DNA from: CAUYXS01 sp965248495
Lineage (GTDB): Bacteria; Chloroflexota; Dehalococcoidia; Lucifugimonadales; Australimonadaceae
DNA length: 64,000 nucleotides
Assembly: GCA_965248495.1 (NCBI GenBank)
Contig: CBDFJL010000003.1
Coordinates: 2,578,259-2,642,258, forward strand
Direction of reading: 5' to 3'
Part shown: one piece after another, positions 8,511 through 18,053 of the stretch
Layout: each line of letters opens with the position of its first letter
How positions within the stretch are numbered: the stretch's first letter is position 1
Program-made: the position numbers and the translations under genes
Notes under the pieces: generated by a model
What the model was told of the DNA's origin: nothing
The model's database searches: none
What the model saw: only the letters and a program-made list of their open reading frames with translations

Positions 8511-9101
8511 ATGACCACCCAGCCAACCCCGAGCATGGACCCGAACGCCGTCCTGCTCACCGGCGAGAATTCCTTTATCGCGCTGAGCGACACGCCGGAA
8601 GGTGACGTCACCACGAGCGCGAGCCATTGGCGCATCGACTTCTCGCCGGCGGGCCCCGGCCACGTGCTGTTCCTGCGCTCGGAGCTGACGGAGAACGACT
8701 GGCAGGTGTACGCCGATAACATCGCGCTGGCGCGCTGGCTGCAGGGCGGCATTCAGGGCTACCTGAACCCCGAGAGCGGCGACCAGGCCATTCCGGTGAT
8801 CGAGGCGGAGTTCGAGCGGACCGGCGACACGCGCGTCTTCTGGACCGAGATCGTCACCGCGGCGGACGAGGACGTATCGCTGACCTGGCACGACTTCGGG
8901 CCCCCGCTGCTGTTCCACAAGATCGCGGACAAGGACGCGCGCTACGGTGTCTGCACGGTCTTCGTGCCTGCGAAGGGCGCGCGCGTCACGCTGGACGGCG
9001 TCCACGCCGGCGGCAAGAGCTGGCCGCGCGACAACGAGGGGAGGTCGTCCAGTACCAGCTGCCTCGCGCTGTCCGAGTCGTGGACCCAGGGTCCGGGCTA
9101 A
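8511..9101 (+). CDS. uncharacterised protein (196 aa)
   Basis: I do not recognise a family. 196 residues, soluble, acidic, without signal peptide or membrane segment. It has a central aromatic-rich region (WRIDFSPAGPGHVLFLRSEL, then NDWQVYADNIALARWLQGG) and a possible beta-rich C-terminal half around FWTEIVTAADEDVSLTWHDFG. Its 3' end overlaps the RNase D start by 22 bp, so the two are probably co-transcribed from the promoter at 8449. The last 25 residues are Ser-rich and may reflect a shifted ending. Codon and base composition match the neighbours, so this is a resident gene. Confidence 0.65.
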   Translation: MTTQPTPSMDPNAVLLTGENSFIALSDTPEGDVTTSASHWRIDFSPAGPGHVLFLRSELTENDWQVYADNIALARWLQGGIQGYLNPESGDQAIPVIEAEFERTGDTRVFWTEIVTAADEDVSLTWHDFGPPLLFHKIADKDARYGVCTVFVPAKGARVTLDGVHAGGKSWPRDNEGRSSSTSCLALSESWTQGPG

Positions 9102-10279
9102 CCATCGTCTCCGACACGCCCTTCGAGCTGGTCACGACGCCTGAGCAGCTTGCCCGCGTCGTCGACGCGTGCGCGGGCGCCAGCCGGGTGGCGATCGACA
9201 CGGAGGCCAATAGCAGGCACCACTACCCCGAGCACGTCTGCCTGGTGCAGGTCGGTGTCGCGGGCAGCGTCTTCCTCATCGACCCCTTGGCCGTTCCCGA
9301 CCTGACCCCGCTGGGGCCCGTGCTGGCGGACCGGTCCATCGAGAAGTTGCTGCACGGTGCGGACTACGACCTGCGCGGGCTGCACCGCGATTGGGGGCTC
9401 ACGTTCGCCAATGTCTTCGACAGCTACGTCGTCGGCAGGCTGGTGGGACTCGAGGAGGTGGGCCTCGGGGCACTGCTTCGCGATGTCCTGGGGGTGGAGA
9501 TACCGAAGGACGCACGGCTCCAGAAGCAGGACTGGTCGCTCAGGCCGCTCACGGACGTAGCGCTGGCGTACGCCGCTGAGGACGTGGCCTACCTCGATCG
9601 GCTGCGTGACGCGTTGGCGCAGCGGCTCAGCGAGAAGGGACGCGAGGCGTGGGCCGCCGAGGAGTTTGCTCGCCTCGAGGGGGTCCGCTACTCGCCGCCC
9701 GACCCGGACCGGGGCCTGTTCTCGATGAAGGAGTCGCGAGCCCTCGGCGGACGGGGTCTGGCCGTGATGAAGGCGTTGCTCGCGTTCAGGGACGACACCG
9801 CACGCCGGACCGACCGGCCTCCGGCGTTCATTGTTCCCAACTCACTCCTCGGGGAGCTGGCCGCCGACCCGAGCCTCGACCCCCGCGACGCGGTGTCGGC
9901 GACACCGGGGCTTGTTCGCCGGTACGGCGACGGCCTGCGCCGGGCCCTGCGCGAGGGCCGGTCCGCTGCGGAGGTGGCGCGACCGGTGCCGCCCCGGCCC
10001 GAGGGCCCTCGCGCGTCGCGCGCCGAGACGGCGGTCATCCGCGAGCGGCTGAAGCGGCTGAAGGACTGGCGCAACGCGCAGGCGACGGCATACGGGCTCG
10101 ACCCAGCCCTCGTTTGGCCGGCCCGGAGCCTCGAGCGGCTGGCCAGGGAACCGCAGGCCGCGAACGACGAGCTTGCCGCCGCCGAAGTGCGCGGGTGGCA
10201 GCGGGCCGAGTTTGGCGGGATGCTGGTGGACGCGGTCGGGGCGCTGGCCTCCCGGCCTGTGGCGCCCCCAGGGGGCTGA
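9080..10279 (+). CDS. rnd: ribonuclease D-like 3'-5' exonuclease
   Basis: 399 residues from GTG 9080. RNase D trims 3' ends of tRNA and other stable RNA precursors. The DEDDy catalytic motifs are present: VAIDTEAN (Exo I), HGADYDLRGLHRDW (Exo II) and YAAEDVAYL (Exo III with Tyr). A C-terminal HRDC-like helical region follows (about residues 220-300), and a second helical domain after KRLKDWRNAQA near residue 325, as in full-length RNase D. It overlaps the preceding unknown gene. A terminator hairpin overlaps its stop codon. Confidence 0.88.
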   Translation: MDPGSGLTIVSDTPFELVTTPEQLARVVDACAGASRVAIDTEANSRHHYPEHVCLVQVGVAGSVFLIDPLAVPDLTPLGPVLADRSIEKLLHGADYDLRGLHRDWGLTFANVFDSYVVGRLVGLEEVGLGALLRDVLGVEIPKDARLQKQDWSLRPLTDVALAYAAEDVAYLDRLRDALAQRLSEKGREAWAAEEFARLEGVRYSPPDPDRGLFSMKESRALGGRGLAVMKALLAFRDDTARRTDRPPAFIVPNSLLGELAADPSLDPRDAVSATPGLVRRYGDGLRRALREGRSAAEVARPVPPRPEGPRASRAETAVIRERLKRLKDWRNAQATAYGLDPALVWPARSLERLAREPQAANDELAAAEVRGWQRAEFGGMLVDAVGALASRPVAPPGG

Positions 10280-10300
10280 GGGCGCACCCCCCTCAGCTTT
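10274..10300 (+). terminator. terminator after rnd
   Basis: GCTGAGGG pairs with CCCTCAGC (7-nt loop), followed by TTTGG. The hairpin overlaps the rnd stop codon. Confidence 0.5.
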
Positions 10301-10469
10301 GGTGGGCGGCCCGCTTATGGCCATGGCCGCTCGGTGGGATACTGGCCTGACGCCGGGATGACGCGACGCATATGCGCCGGCGCTCCGCTGAGACCTGCCC
10401 TTCGACTCCGCAGCGGCGCCCTTCGACAGGGTCAGAGCGAGGGGCAGCAGACCCACATGGAGGAAGCCC

Positions 10470-11432
10470 TTGGCCCTAGGCTATCGCGCCCAGTCCGACC
10501 GTACCCTCGACGTAGCGGCCTTCCTCGGCCACTTCGACAGGCTTCTGACGAACGTGTCGAACGTCGTCGTCGCCGGCAACAACACGGTCCGTCTGGCCTT
10601 GCTGGGTCTGTTCGCCAAGGGGCACGTGCTCGTCGAAGACCGTCCCGGAGTGGGCAAGACGCTTCTGGCCAAGACCATCGCCCAGTCGATCTCCGGCAGC
10701 TTCACAAGGGTCCAGTGCACGCCTGACCTGCTACCATCGGACATCACCGGAGTGAGCGTCTACAACGCGGGCACGGGCCAGTTCGATTTCCTACCGGGCC
10801 CGGTATTCACCAACGTGCTGCTGGCGGACGAGCTCAACCGCGCGAACCCGCGCACCCAGTCGGCGCTGTTGGAGGCCATGGCCGAAAGCCAGGTCACTGC
10901 TGACGGTAGGACGCGCGAGCTTTCGAGGCCGTTCATGGTCATCGCCACGCAGAACACGCTGGACAGCACGGGCACGTTCCCGCTACCCGATACCGAGCTC
11001 GACCGCTTCTTGGTCCGCCTCAGCATCGGGTTGCCCTCGGAGCAGGGCGAGATCGAGATACTGACCCGCTCGGCGCACGGCGACCGTGACGTCTCGCCGG
11101 TGCTCGGCACCGCCGAGGTCCTCGCGATGCAGGATTTCGTGGGCCTGGTGACGGTGACGGAGCCGCTGAAGGAGTACGTCGTCCGCGTCGCCGGTGCGAT
11201 TCGCGCTCATCCGTCCGTTCGCGGCGGCATGAGTCCGCGAGGCAGCGTGCAGCTGATGAATGCGGCACAGGGGTGGGCCGCCTTCGACGGCCGCGAGTTC
11301 GTAACCCCGGATGACGTGCAGGCCGTGGCCCCCAACGTGCTGGCGCACCGCCTCCACACCGACTCTCGTCAGCCAGAGGCGGCCTTGGCCATCGTGACCG
11401 AGGTCCTCGGCCAAGTCCCCGTTCCGGCTTAG
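10470..11432 (+). CDS. MoxR-family AAA+ ATPase
   Basis: 320 residues, TTG start chosen because GGAGG lies 6 bp before it (10459-10463) and the protein then begins at the usual MoxR position. AAA+ chaperone-like ATPase: Walker A GVGKT (residues 60-64), Walker B NVLLADELNRANP, sensor-1 FMVIATQN followed by DRFLVRL. MoxR proteins act with a DUF58 protein and a transglutaminase-like membrane protein, and those two genes follow here in the standard order. The partner transglutaminase gene is broken, so the complex may no longer be complete. Confidence 0.92.
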   Translation: MALGYRAQSDRTLDVAAFLGHFDRLLTNVSNVVVAGNNTVRLALLGLFAKGHVLVEDRPGVGKTLLAKTIAQSISGSFTRVQCTPDLLPSDITGVSVYNAGTGQFDFLPGPVFTNVLLADELNRANPRTQSALLEAMAESQVTADGRTRELSRPFMVIATQNTLDSTGTFPLPDTELDRFLVRLSIGLPSEQGEIEILTRSAHGDRDVSPVLGTAEVLAMQDFVGLVTVTEPLKEYVVRVAGAIRAHPSVRGGMSPRGSVQLMNAAQGWAAFDGREFVTPDDVQAVAPNVLAHRLHTDSRQPEAALAIVTEVLGQVPVPA

Positions 11433-11433
11433 C

Positions 11434-12603
11434 GTGGTGATCAGCCGTCGAGGCATCGCCTTCGTCGTCATCGGCTTGGCCTTCTTCGCGGTCGGCGACG
11501 TGACGCGTACCGGCTGGATCCAGATCGCGGATTCGATTCTCTGGGCCGCCATCATCTTTGGCGCCGCCTTGCCGCTGGCGTCCGGCTGCGGCGTGCGCGC
11601 GACGCCCCGCTTTTCGTCGAGCCGCGATGGGGAGGCGAGCCGTGGGGCTGGGGGCGCTGAGCCCGTGCAGGGCGACGAGCTGATGCTGTCCGTCCGTTTG
11701 CGCAACCCCAGGCCCTGGCCGCGTTTTGGGCTCGTGGTGGCGTTTGACCTGAAGGTCAACGGCGATGCGCGGCCTCCGCTGTCGCTCTACGTTCCGTACC
11801 TGGGGCCGCGCGCGGAGCTGACCGTGGACGGACGTTTTCCCAACGCCGGCCGTGGCGTACATGTCATATCGAGTGGGAGCGTGCTGACGTCCGCCCCATT
11901 CGGTTTCTTCAGGCGTCGCGCCCGGTTGGCGGGCGAGGCTACGGTCACTGTGCATCCCGCGCCGGTAAAGGCTGACGGCGCCGACACGCGCGTTGCGCCC
12001 GGCGGTTTGACGAGCAGGCCGCTGACGGTGCGCTGGGGCGAGGAGATATCGGGCTCCCGGCCATACGCCGCGGGCGACCCGGCGCGCGATATCCACTGGA
12101 AGAATTCGGCGCGCGCGGGCCGGCTGATGACGAAGGCCTACACGGCGTCGGCGACCGACGAGCGGCTGCTGGTCATTGGTGCGCCATCGGGTGACGCAAG
12201 CGGCATGGACGACGTGGCCCGGGTCGCCGCGGGTGTCGGGCTGGCATGGGGCGGCCAGGGCCAGCCGGTAGCATTGCTCGTGGACGGTGTGCCTCGCCAG
12301 GTGACGTGGCCCGAGCTTTCGGCCTACCTGGCTGAGGCGACTCCGGCGACCGTGCCCGCTTTGAGCGATGCGCTGCGCGGGCTGGAGCAGGGCAGCTCCG
12401 TCGGCGTGGTGCTGTGCGCCAGCGACACGTTGGGCATCGATGAGGTCGCCGCGGCGGAAGGGCGGTCGGTTGGCATTCGGGCGTGGCTGCTCTGCGACAC
12501 GGACCCGGCGGAAGCTGAGCGGTCCGCCCTCATGCTGCGCGGCGCCGGCGTCACCGTCGACCTTGTTTCGCTACCGCTGCCAGCCCCGGGGGCGGAGGAA
12601 TGA
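11434..12603 (+). CDS. DUF58 domain-containing protein
   Basis: 389 residues, GTG start one base after the moxR stop. Two N-terminal hydrophobic segments (about residues 6-45), then an extracytoplasmic-type beta domain, then the DUF58 core with the hallmark GSRPYAAGDPARDIHWKNSAR at about residues 207-227, which leads into a von-Willebrand-A-like region. DUF58 proteins are encoded with MoxR ATPases and are thought to be their membrane-linked clients. The stop overlaps the start of the next gene by 4 bp (ATGA), so translation is coupled. Confidence 0.88.
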   Translation: MVISRRGIAFVVIGLAFFAVGDVTRTGWIQIADSILWAAIIFGAALPLASGCGVRATPRFSSSRDGEASRGAGGAEPVQGDELMLSVRLRNPRPWPRFGLVVAFDLKVNGDARPPLSLYVPYLGPRAELTVDGRFPNAGRGVHVISSGSVLTSAPFGFFRRRARLAGEATVTVHPAPVKADGADTRVAPGGLTSRPLTVRWGEEISGSRPYAAGDPARDIHWKNSARAGRLMTKAYTASATDERLLVIGAPSGDASGMDDVARVAAGVGLAWGGQGQPVALLVDGVPRQVTWPELSAYLAEATPATVPALSDALRGLEQGSSVGVVLCASDTLGIDEVAAAEGRSVGIRAWLLCDTDPAEAERSALMLRGAGVTVDLVSLPLPAPGAEE

Positions 12604-14810
12604 TCCGGCCTCGGTTCCACCAGGAGAGCCCGGAGGACTCTTTCCAGCTGCGCCTCATTACGTTGGCCATGACGTGGCTCGCGGGCGTGGCGCTGAGTCT
12701 GGCCACGAGCGATACGTTCGTCGTCTTGCTGCTGACGCTGGTGATCAGCGCGGGCCACTGGGTGAGCTGGCGCACGCGGACGTGGAAGTCGTACCGGTGG
12801 CAGCTGATGCTGTTGCTCCCGATCAGCGGGGTGGGCCTGATCCTGGTGCCGACGCTGCCTGGGGCGCTACAGGGCGACTGGCTCCACCCCATGCGCTACC
12901 TGCTCACGCTCCAGGCGCTCTCGGCCTACTACCTCCATAGCCGCGCGAGCCTCTATACGTCGCAATTGCTGAGCGCCATTGTCGTCTTGGTCGCCAGCCA
13001 GTTGGCGTTCGATTCGACGTTCCTGTTCTTTTTCTTCGCCTTCCTGTTCGTCGCGCTGGTGTTCCTGGCCGCGGCTACCTCGCGAGATGCGGTTGTGGCC
13101 GCGATCGGCGCGTCGGCGTGGCCGGGCCGCGTCCGTCAGGGCGTCGCCGTGGTCGCTGTCGCTGTCGCGGTCACGATTCTCGGCGTGGGTGTGTTCATGG
13201 TGCTGCCGTGGGGCACCCTTCAGGTTGGGTCCGCGAGCGGCTCCGTGCTGCCACTTACCGGTGCGACCGAGCCCGCGGGCGACGGCGACGAAGGGTCTGC
13301 CGCGTTGCCAGAGTCGCTTGGTGGTGCGCCCTTGCCCAGCGTTCAGGACAGCATCCTGATCCCGGGCCGCGAGGGCTCGGGTGGGGACCCAGCGTCACCC
13401 GGCGGGAGCATAGGCCCGCTGGACGGGCAGGGGACCGGCGAGGGCCGGGGCGGCGGCCTGGGTGGCGATGTCGATAGCGGCATCGGTGACGATAGAGAGG
13501 TGCTGTTCGCCGGGGGCGAACTCGAGGACATCACGGTGATGCAGGTGCGTAGCCCGGTGGCGAGCTACTGGCGGGGCCAGACCTACTCGGCCCTTCCTTT
13601 CGCACTCAGTGCGGGCCTAGGCGGGGAGCAGTGGGTCGCGGACCCGCCGGGCGCCGGCTTCGAGCGGGCCCGCCGCAGCCAGGGACGGCAGTACACCCAG
13701 ACCTTCTTCCTGCGGGAGCCACAGGACACGCCGCTGCTCGGCTACTCGCCGCTCGCCCTCCAGGTGGTCGGGTCCGACTCCGAGGCGCCCGGACTGGACG
13801 CCGGTGCGGTGTACCGGGTGCTCTCGGAGCGGCGCAACTTCCACCCGACGGCATTGTCTTCCAGCGAGAGCCCCAGTAGACCGGGGTGCTCCCGTGGGCT
13901 TCCCCCGAGAGATCTATGAGCTCGGCCGGCAGGTCACCCTCGGCGCGGTGAGCACGGTGGACCGGGCGCTGGCCATCACGCAGTACCTTCGCACCAACTA
14001 CACCTACGTCCCATCGCCGACGCCGTTCGAGCCTGCGCAGACCGTCGCGCAGTTCCTGTTCGGTAGCCACCGCACGGGGACGGCTTTCGACTTCGCCGCG
14101 GCGCAGACTGTGCTGGCCACCGCCGCAGGGCTCGATGCACGCCTGGTCACCGGCTACCTGCCGGGCGAGTTCGACCCGCTGTCGGGGAGCTACGTCGTGC
14201 GCAAGACGGATGCTCATGCGTGGACGGAGTAATTTTCGGCGGCCGGGCCGGGTGGGTACCCTTCGACGGCAACCCGCGCCCCGACGGTCGGGCGCGGGCC
14301 GCCGGCCGTGGAGGCGCGGCGGGGGCCGTCGCGGACCTGTTCCGCCTGCGGCTTGGCGACGATGTGCGCCGGGAGGCCGCCGCCGCGATCAAGGTGGCGT
14401 TCAAGGCGGCGTTCGAGACGGTGGCCGGCACGTGGCGGCTCGTCGTCGGCCTGATGGCGGCCATGGGCGCGGCGTGGCTCATCTGGCGGCTCACGCGCCG
14501 GCGTCGGCACCCACTCGTGGCCGCCTATACGGTGCTGGAGGGCGATGGACGGCGCGAGGTGCTCGACGCGTACGCACGGTTCGCCCGCAAGGGGAGGCGC
14601 CTGGTGCCAGAGCGCGGGCAAGCGGAGCCCATCGCGGCCTACTTCGCTCGCCTGGCTGTTGTCGTACCCTCGTTGGGCGCGGAGCTCGCCTGGCTGCGAG
14701 GTAAGGCCCAGGCAGCCGCCTATGGGCGGAGCGCCCCATCGGCGGCGGCGGCGGATGAGGCGAAGCGCCGGTTTGTCGAGACTGCGCAGACGATTCGGGG
14801 CTTGGCCTAG
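12600..14810 (+). pseudogene. TgpA-like membrane transglutaminase, two frameshifts
   Basis: Intact homologues are about 700 residues: N-terminal membrane segments (seen at about residues 20-200), a periplasmic linker, a transglutaminase core and a C-terminal membrane segment plus DUF4129. Here reading shifts once near 13865-13885 (after RNFHPTALSS, resuming at PVGFPREIYELGRQ) and again at 14228, where one base is missing after DAHAWTE and the sequence resumes as VIFGGRAGWVPFD in another frame. The His-Asp half of the catalytic triad (DAHAW) remains. However, the position of the catalytic Cys in the GxCxxFA motif reads GTAFDFA, so Cys is replaced by Ala. Decay is the simplest reading; two assembly indels cannot be excluded. 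Confidence 0.8.
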
Positions 14811-14870
14811 GGCCGGCCCTGGCTCGGCGGACGCCGGTGACGGCGAGACGCTGGCGTTGGATTCTCCGCC

Positions 14871-14905
14871 TACAGAGCCTGTCCTGAGCGAAGCCGAAGG
14901 GCCTC
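14871..14905. repeat. REP-like intergenic repeat
   Basis: Contains AGCCTGTCCTGAGCGAAGCC then GAAGGGCC. Its reverse complement shares a 20-base identity with the repeat at 54115-54165. Related copies sit at 10389-10442 and 47336-47450, always between genes. Confidence 0.65.
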
Positions 14906-14924
14906 GCGGCGTTGACCTGCGTTG

Positions 14925-15785
14925 CTAGCCCAGGAAGTCCTGGCGCCAACGCTCGTGCATATCCGAGCCGGTCGCGATGCCCATCAGCTCAGCGGACGCG
15001 AGCAGGTCCGCGTACCCCGACCACGGCTGTCCCTGCACCTGGCGGCTGAGCGCCTCATGGACAGCCTTGACGGCGGCCTGTAGGACGGCGTGCCCACGAA
15101 CCACGATGCGCACGCGGTGCGTGGCGAGCTGCTGATTGGACAGCGGGGAGGAGGGGCCGCCGATCACGAGCGGCAGGTCGACGGCGGCCTCGAGCGCGCT
15201 CAGGTCGGCCTCGCCGGGCATGTTGACCGCCATGATGGCATCGACGCCGGTGGCCGCATACGCACGGGCGCGGGCGAGGGTGGACTCCAGCCCCTCGCGC
15301 CGCATGGCGTGGGTCCGGCCGATGATGACGGTGGCCGGATCGACACGGGCCTCGAGGGCGGCGCGCAGCTTGGCCGTCATCTCGTCGATGCCGATCAGCT
15401 GCTCGCTCTCGCCGGCCCCGAAGGCCGCGGGCAGCGACGAGTCCTCGATGGTCATGGCGGACACGCCGGCGTTTTCCAGCTCACGCACCGTGCGCATCAC
15501 GCCAAGCGCGTTGCCGTAGCCGTGGTCAGCGTCCACCAGCAGGCTGATGTCCGAGGCCCGGGTGACGCGCCGGGCCTGCTCCGCAAGCTCGGGCAGCGAC
15601 AGCACGGCGACGTCCGGCGCGCCGAGGACGACGGCGCTGGCGACGAACCCCGCGAGCATGCCGATCTCGAAGCCGAGCGCATCGGCCATGCGTGCGGTTA
15701 TCGGGTCGAAGACGGATGCCGGCTGGATGCAGACGTCTCCCGCGAGGTGGTCACGGAAGCGTTGGCGCCGGGCGGTGGGCAGCAT
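14925..15785 (-). CDS. ICL/PEP-mutase superfamily protein, oxaloacetate decarboxylase-like
   Basis: 286 residues, ATG start. A PEP mutase/isocitrate lyase fold: metal-site motif LLVDADHGYGNA (Asp near residue 87), then AGVSAMTIEDSS, then RTHAMRREGLE. The N-terminal stretch QPASVFDPITARMADALGFE, followed by VLGAPDVAVLSLPELAEQ, is very close to the oxaloacetate decarboxylases of the PA4872 type. The isocitrate-lyase motif KKCGH is absent, arguing against isocitrate or methylisocitrate cleavage. It probably decarboxylates a 2-oxo acid such as oxaloacetate in the cytosol. Monocistronic. Confidence 0.75.
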   Translation of the reverse strand: MLPTARRQRFRDHLAGDVCIQPASVFDPITARMADALGFEIGMLAGFVASAVVLGAPDVAVLSLPELAEQARRVTRASDISLLVDADHGYGNALGVMRTVRELENAGVSAMTIEDSSLPAAFGAGESEQLIGIDEMTAKLRAALEARVDPATVIIGRTHAMRREGLESTLARARAYAATGVDAIMAVNMPGEADLSALEAAVDLPLVIGGPSSPLSNQQLATHRVRIVVRGHAVLQAAVKAVHEALSRQVQGQPWSGYADLLASAELMGIATGSDMHERWRQDFLG

Positions 15786-15858
15786 CGTGTCTCCTTCTCA
15801 AAGCGACGCCCCGCTCATCGGGCAGCGGGGCGCGCGGGCGTTCGTTGGGGTCAGGCCA

Positions 15859-16041
15859 CTATTCGACGGTGCGACTCAATACGTTGGCCGCTGCGGTCGA
15901 GACGATGATCGCCGTTGCCGCCGCTCCGAGCGCGATGACGCCGGCGACCCACTCACCGATGGCAAACTGCCAGATGGCGACACCGATTCCACTCAGTAGC
16001 CCAAGCCAGCCCAGTCCGACCGTGAAACCAGTTCTCCACAT
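15859..16041 (-). CDS. small two-TM membrane protein (60 aa)
   Basis: 60 residues with two hydrophobic helices (about 8-27 and 32-53) separated by the short polar turn AIGEW. The ATG has a GGAGGATC ribosome site about 7 bp upstream, which supports it as a real gene. No recognised family. It lies between the ICL-fold gene and the VOC gene, all on the minus strand. Confidence 0.6.
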   Translation of the reverse strand: MWRTGFTVGLGWLGLLSGIGVAIWQFAIGEWVAGVIALGAAATAIIVSTAAANVLSRTVE

Positions 16042-16106
16042 GAGATCCTCCCGTTAATGGTGCGAAGTCCGCCCCCCATTTACGGCTGGATAATAGCACA
16101 GCGGCG

Positions 16107-16586
16107 TCAGCCCGCCACTGCGCGAGCGACGTTGAATGGCAGCGGGAAGCGGCCGTCAAACCGGCGGCCGTCCGCGGGCCATTGGTCCACGGGGAGCTCG
16201 TAGAACACCTCGATCTCGTTCCGATCGGGGTCGACGAAGTAGATGCCCATCGAAATGCCGTGATCTCCGTAGCCGACGATGGTGGCTCCTTCGTCGAGCA
16301 GATGCTGGTGGAAGGATTCGAGCTCCTCGAGGGTCTCCAACTGCCAGGCGAAGTGGTACAAGCCGACGCGGTTCTGTTCGTGGGCCGGCAGGTCGGGCCC
16401 GAGGCCAAGGAGGCCGAGCTCGTGTGACTTTCCGTTGTCGACGGGCGCGTTGAGGAAGGCCATCCGCGTGCCCGCACGTGACGTGACCTCCAGGCCGAGC
16501 ACCCGCTCGTAGAAGTCCACCGAGCGATCGAGGTCCCGGACGCGGAGCACCAGGTGCGCCAGTCCGTTAAGGCTTGGTCGTGCCAT
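16107..16586 (-). CDS. VOC-family (glyoxalase/dioxygenase-like) protein
   Basis: 159 residues from the ATG at 16586, which has a GGAGAC site and begins directly with the first beta-alpha unit (HLVLRVRDLDRSVDFYERVLG). Vicinal-oxygen-chelate fold: first metal His in HLVLRV, a second in YHFAWQLETLEELE, and a C-terminal Glu in DRNEIEVFYE, so a full 2-His-Glu metal site is plausible. Members include extradiol dioxygenases and glyoxalases. The motif order and the YFVDPDRNEIEV ending fit a single-domain catechol-dioxygenase-like protein; substrate unknown. Confidence 0.8.
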   Translation of the reverse strand: MARPSLNGLAHLVLRVRDLDRSVDFYERVLGLEVTSRAGTRMAFLNAPVDNGKSHELGLLGLGPDLPAHEQNRVGLYHFAWQLETLEELESFHQHLLDEGATIVGYGDHGISMGIYFVDPDRNEIEVFYELPVDQWPADGRRFDGRFPLPFNVARAVAG

Positions 16587-16635
16587 ATCCGTCTCCTTGT
16601 CGAGTGTCCACCTATGATAGCGATGCTCCGGCCAT

Positions 16636-16664
16636 TTGCTCGGGCCGTGGCGCGGGCTTAAAAT
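16636..16664 (+). promoter_or_regulatory. predicted tldD promoter (near-leaderless)
   Basis: TTGCTC, 17-bp spacer, TAAAAT. The -10 box ends only 7 bp before the tldD ATG, so the transcript would start at or within a base or two of the start codon. Confidence 0.55.
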
Positions 16665-16671
16665 CGACTGC

Positions 16672-18051
16672 ATGACCACATCCAGCCTTCGCGACCAGAT
16701 CGAGGACGCCCTCAAGGGCGTCGATGCCCGCTACGTCGAGATCCGCGTGGAGGAGGCCGAGTCGCGCCACCTCCGGTATCGCGGCCGTGAGCTAGAGGAC
16801 GTTGGCCGCTCCAGTGCGCTCGGCGGCAACGTCCGCGCCCTGGCCGATACCGGCTGGGGGTTCGCCTCCTTTAACGACCTCTCGCAACTGAGCGCCAAGG
16901 TTGCGCAGGCGGTACACCAGGCCAAGGTGCTGCACGGCGAGCCCATCACGCTCGCTGATGTCGACCCTGTGGTCGCCACCGTCCCCGCGACGGTCGGGGA
17001 GGACCCGACCAAGGTGTCGCTTGCCGAGAAGAAGGACATCCTCGACCGTTACGTCGAGATCATGATGGGGACGGAGGGCGTGCAGTCGTCGTCGGTGACG
17101 TACGGCGATGCCAACAAGCGCGTGACGTTCGCCAACACGGAGGGCTCGTTCATCGAGCAGGAGCGCATCGACGTCAACATGCGGCTCTCCGCCATGGCGC
17201 GCAAGAATGGCGACGTGCAGCAGTCGGGCGTCAGCATCGGCAGCCTCGGCGACTTCGCTTTCGTCCGTGCGTTGGACGATGATGCGCAGGAGGTCGCCGA
17301 CAAGGCGATCGCGCTGCTGAACGCTGAACAGATCGAGGGCGGCGAGTACACCGTGGTCCTCGACCCCATCCTCGCCGGTGTGTTCATTCACGAGGCGTTC
17401 GGGCACCTGTCCGAGGCGGACCACATCTACGCGGAGCCCCGGCTCCAGGAGATCATGCAGGTCGGGCGCCGGTTCGGCGGCGCGCTGCTGAACGTGGTCG
17501 ATGGCGCGACGGTGCCGCGCGAGGGCCTGCGTGGTTCCTACCTGTACGACGACGAGGGCGTGCCGGGCCAGCGTACTCAGCTCATCAAGGACGGCGTGCT
17601 GGTGGGCCGGCTGCACTCCCGCGAGACGGCGGGCAAGCTGGGGGAGCGTCCGACGGGCAACGCGCGCGCAATCACCTACCGGTTCCCGCCGATCGTGCGC
17701 ATGACGAACACCTACATCGAGCCCGGCGAAGGCACGGTCGATGACCTGGTGCGTGGCGTGAAGGACGGCGTCTACGTCAAGAATTGGTACGGCGGCATGA
17801 CCAGCATGGAGATGTTCACCTTTTCCGGCGGCGAGTCGTACCGCATTCGCAACGGCGAGATCGCCGAGCTGTGCAGGCCTGTCATGCTCAGTGGGAACGT
17901 GTTCCGGACGCTGGAGAACATCGACGGCATCGCCGCGGACCTCGACATGAACCAGGGAGGCGGTTGCGGCAAGGGCGGGCAGAGCCCACTTCCGGTGTCC
18001 AACGGCAGCCCGCACATTCGCATCCAGCGGTGCCTGCTGAGCGGGGCCTAG
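16672..18051 (+). CDS. tldD: TldD family metalloprotease
   Basis: 459 residues from ATG 16672; a start at 16636 would lie upstream of the predicted transcription start. TldD pairs with TldE to form a zinc protease that degrades unfolded peptides and, in some bacteria, matures modified peptides. The zinc motif HExxxH is present as HEAFGHLSEAD near residue 240, with the family block GTVDDLVRGVKDGVYVKN and the C-terminal GGCGKGGQ. The tldE partner follows 2 bp downstream. No obvious peptide precursor gene is nearby. Confidence 0.92.
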   Translation: MTTSSLRDQIEDALKGVDARYVEIRVEEAESRHLRYRGRELEDVGRSSALGGNVRALADTGWGFASFNDLSQLSAKVAQAVHQAKVLHGEPITLADVDPVVATVPATVGEDPTKVSLAEKKDILDRYVEIMMGTEGVQSSSVTYGDANKRVTFANTEGSFIEQERIDVNMRLSAMARKNGDVQQSGVSIGSLGDFAFVRALDDDAQEVADKAIALLNAEQIEGGEYTVVLDPILAGVFIHEAFGHLSEADHIYAEPRLQEIMQVGRRFGGALLNVVDGATVPREGLRGSYLYDDEGVPGQRTQLIKDGVLVGRLHSRETAGKLGERPTGNARAITYRFPPIVRMTNTYIEPGEGTVDDLVRGVKDGVYVKNWYGGMTSMEMFTFSGGESYRIRNGEIAELCRPVMLSGNVFRTLENIDGIAADLDMNQGGGCGKGGQSPLPVSNGSPHIRIQRCLLSGA

Positions 18052-18053
18052 GG

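Noticed and set aside
17784..18053. Upstream extension of TldE inside tldD
   Set aside because: The frame happens to be open but encodes Arg/His-rich sequence; the GTG at 18054 matches the family start.
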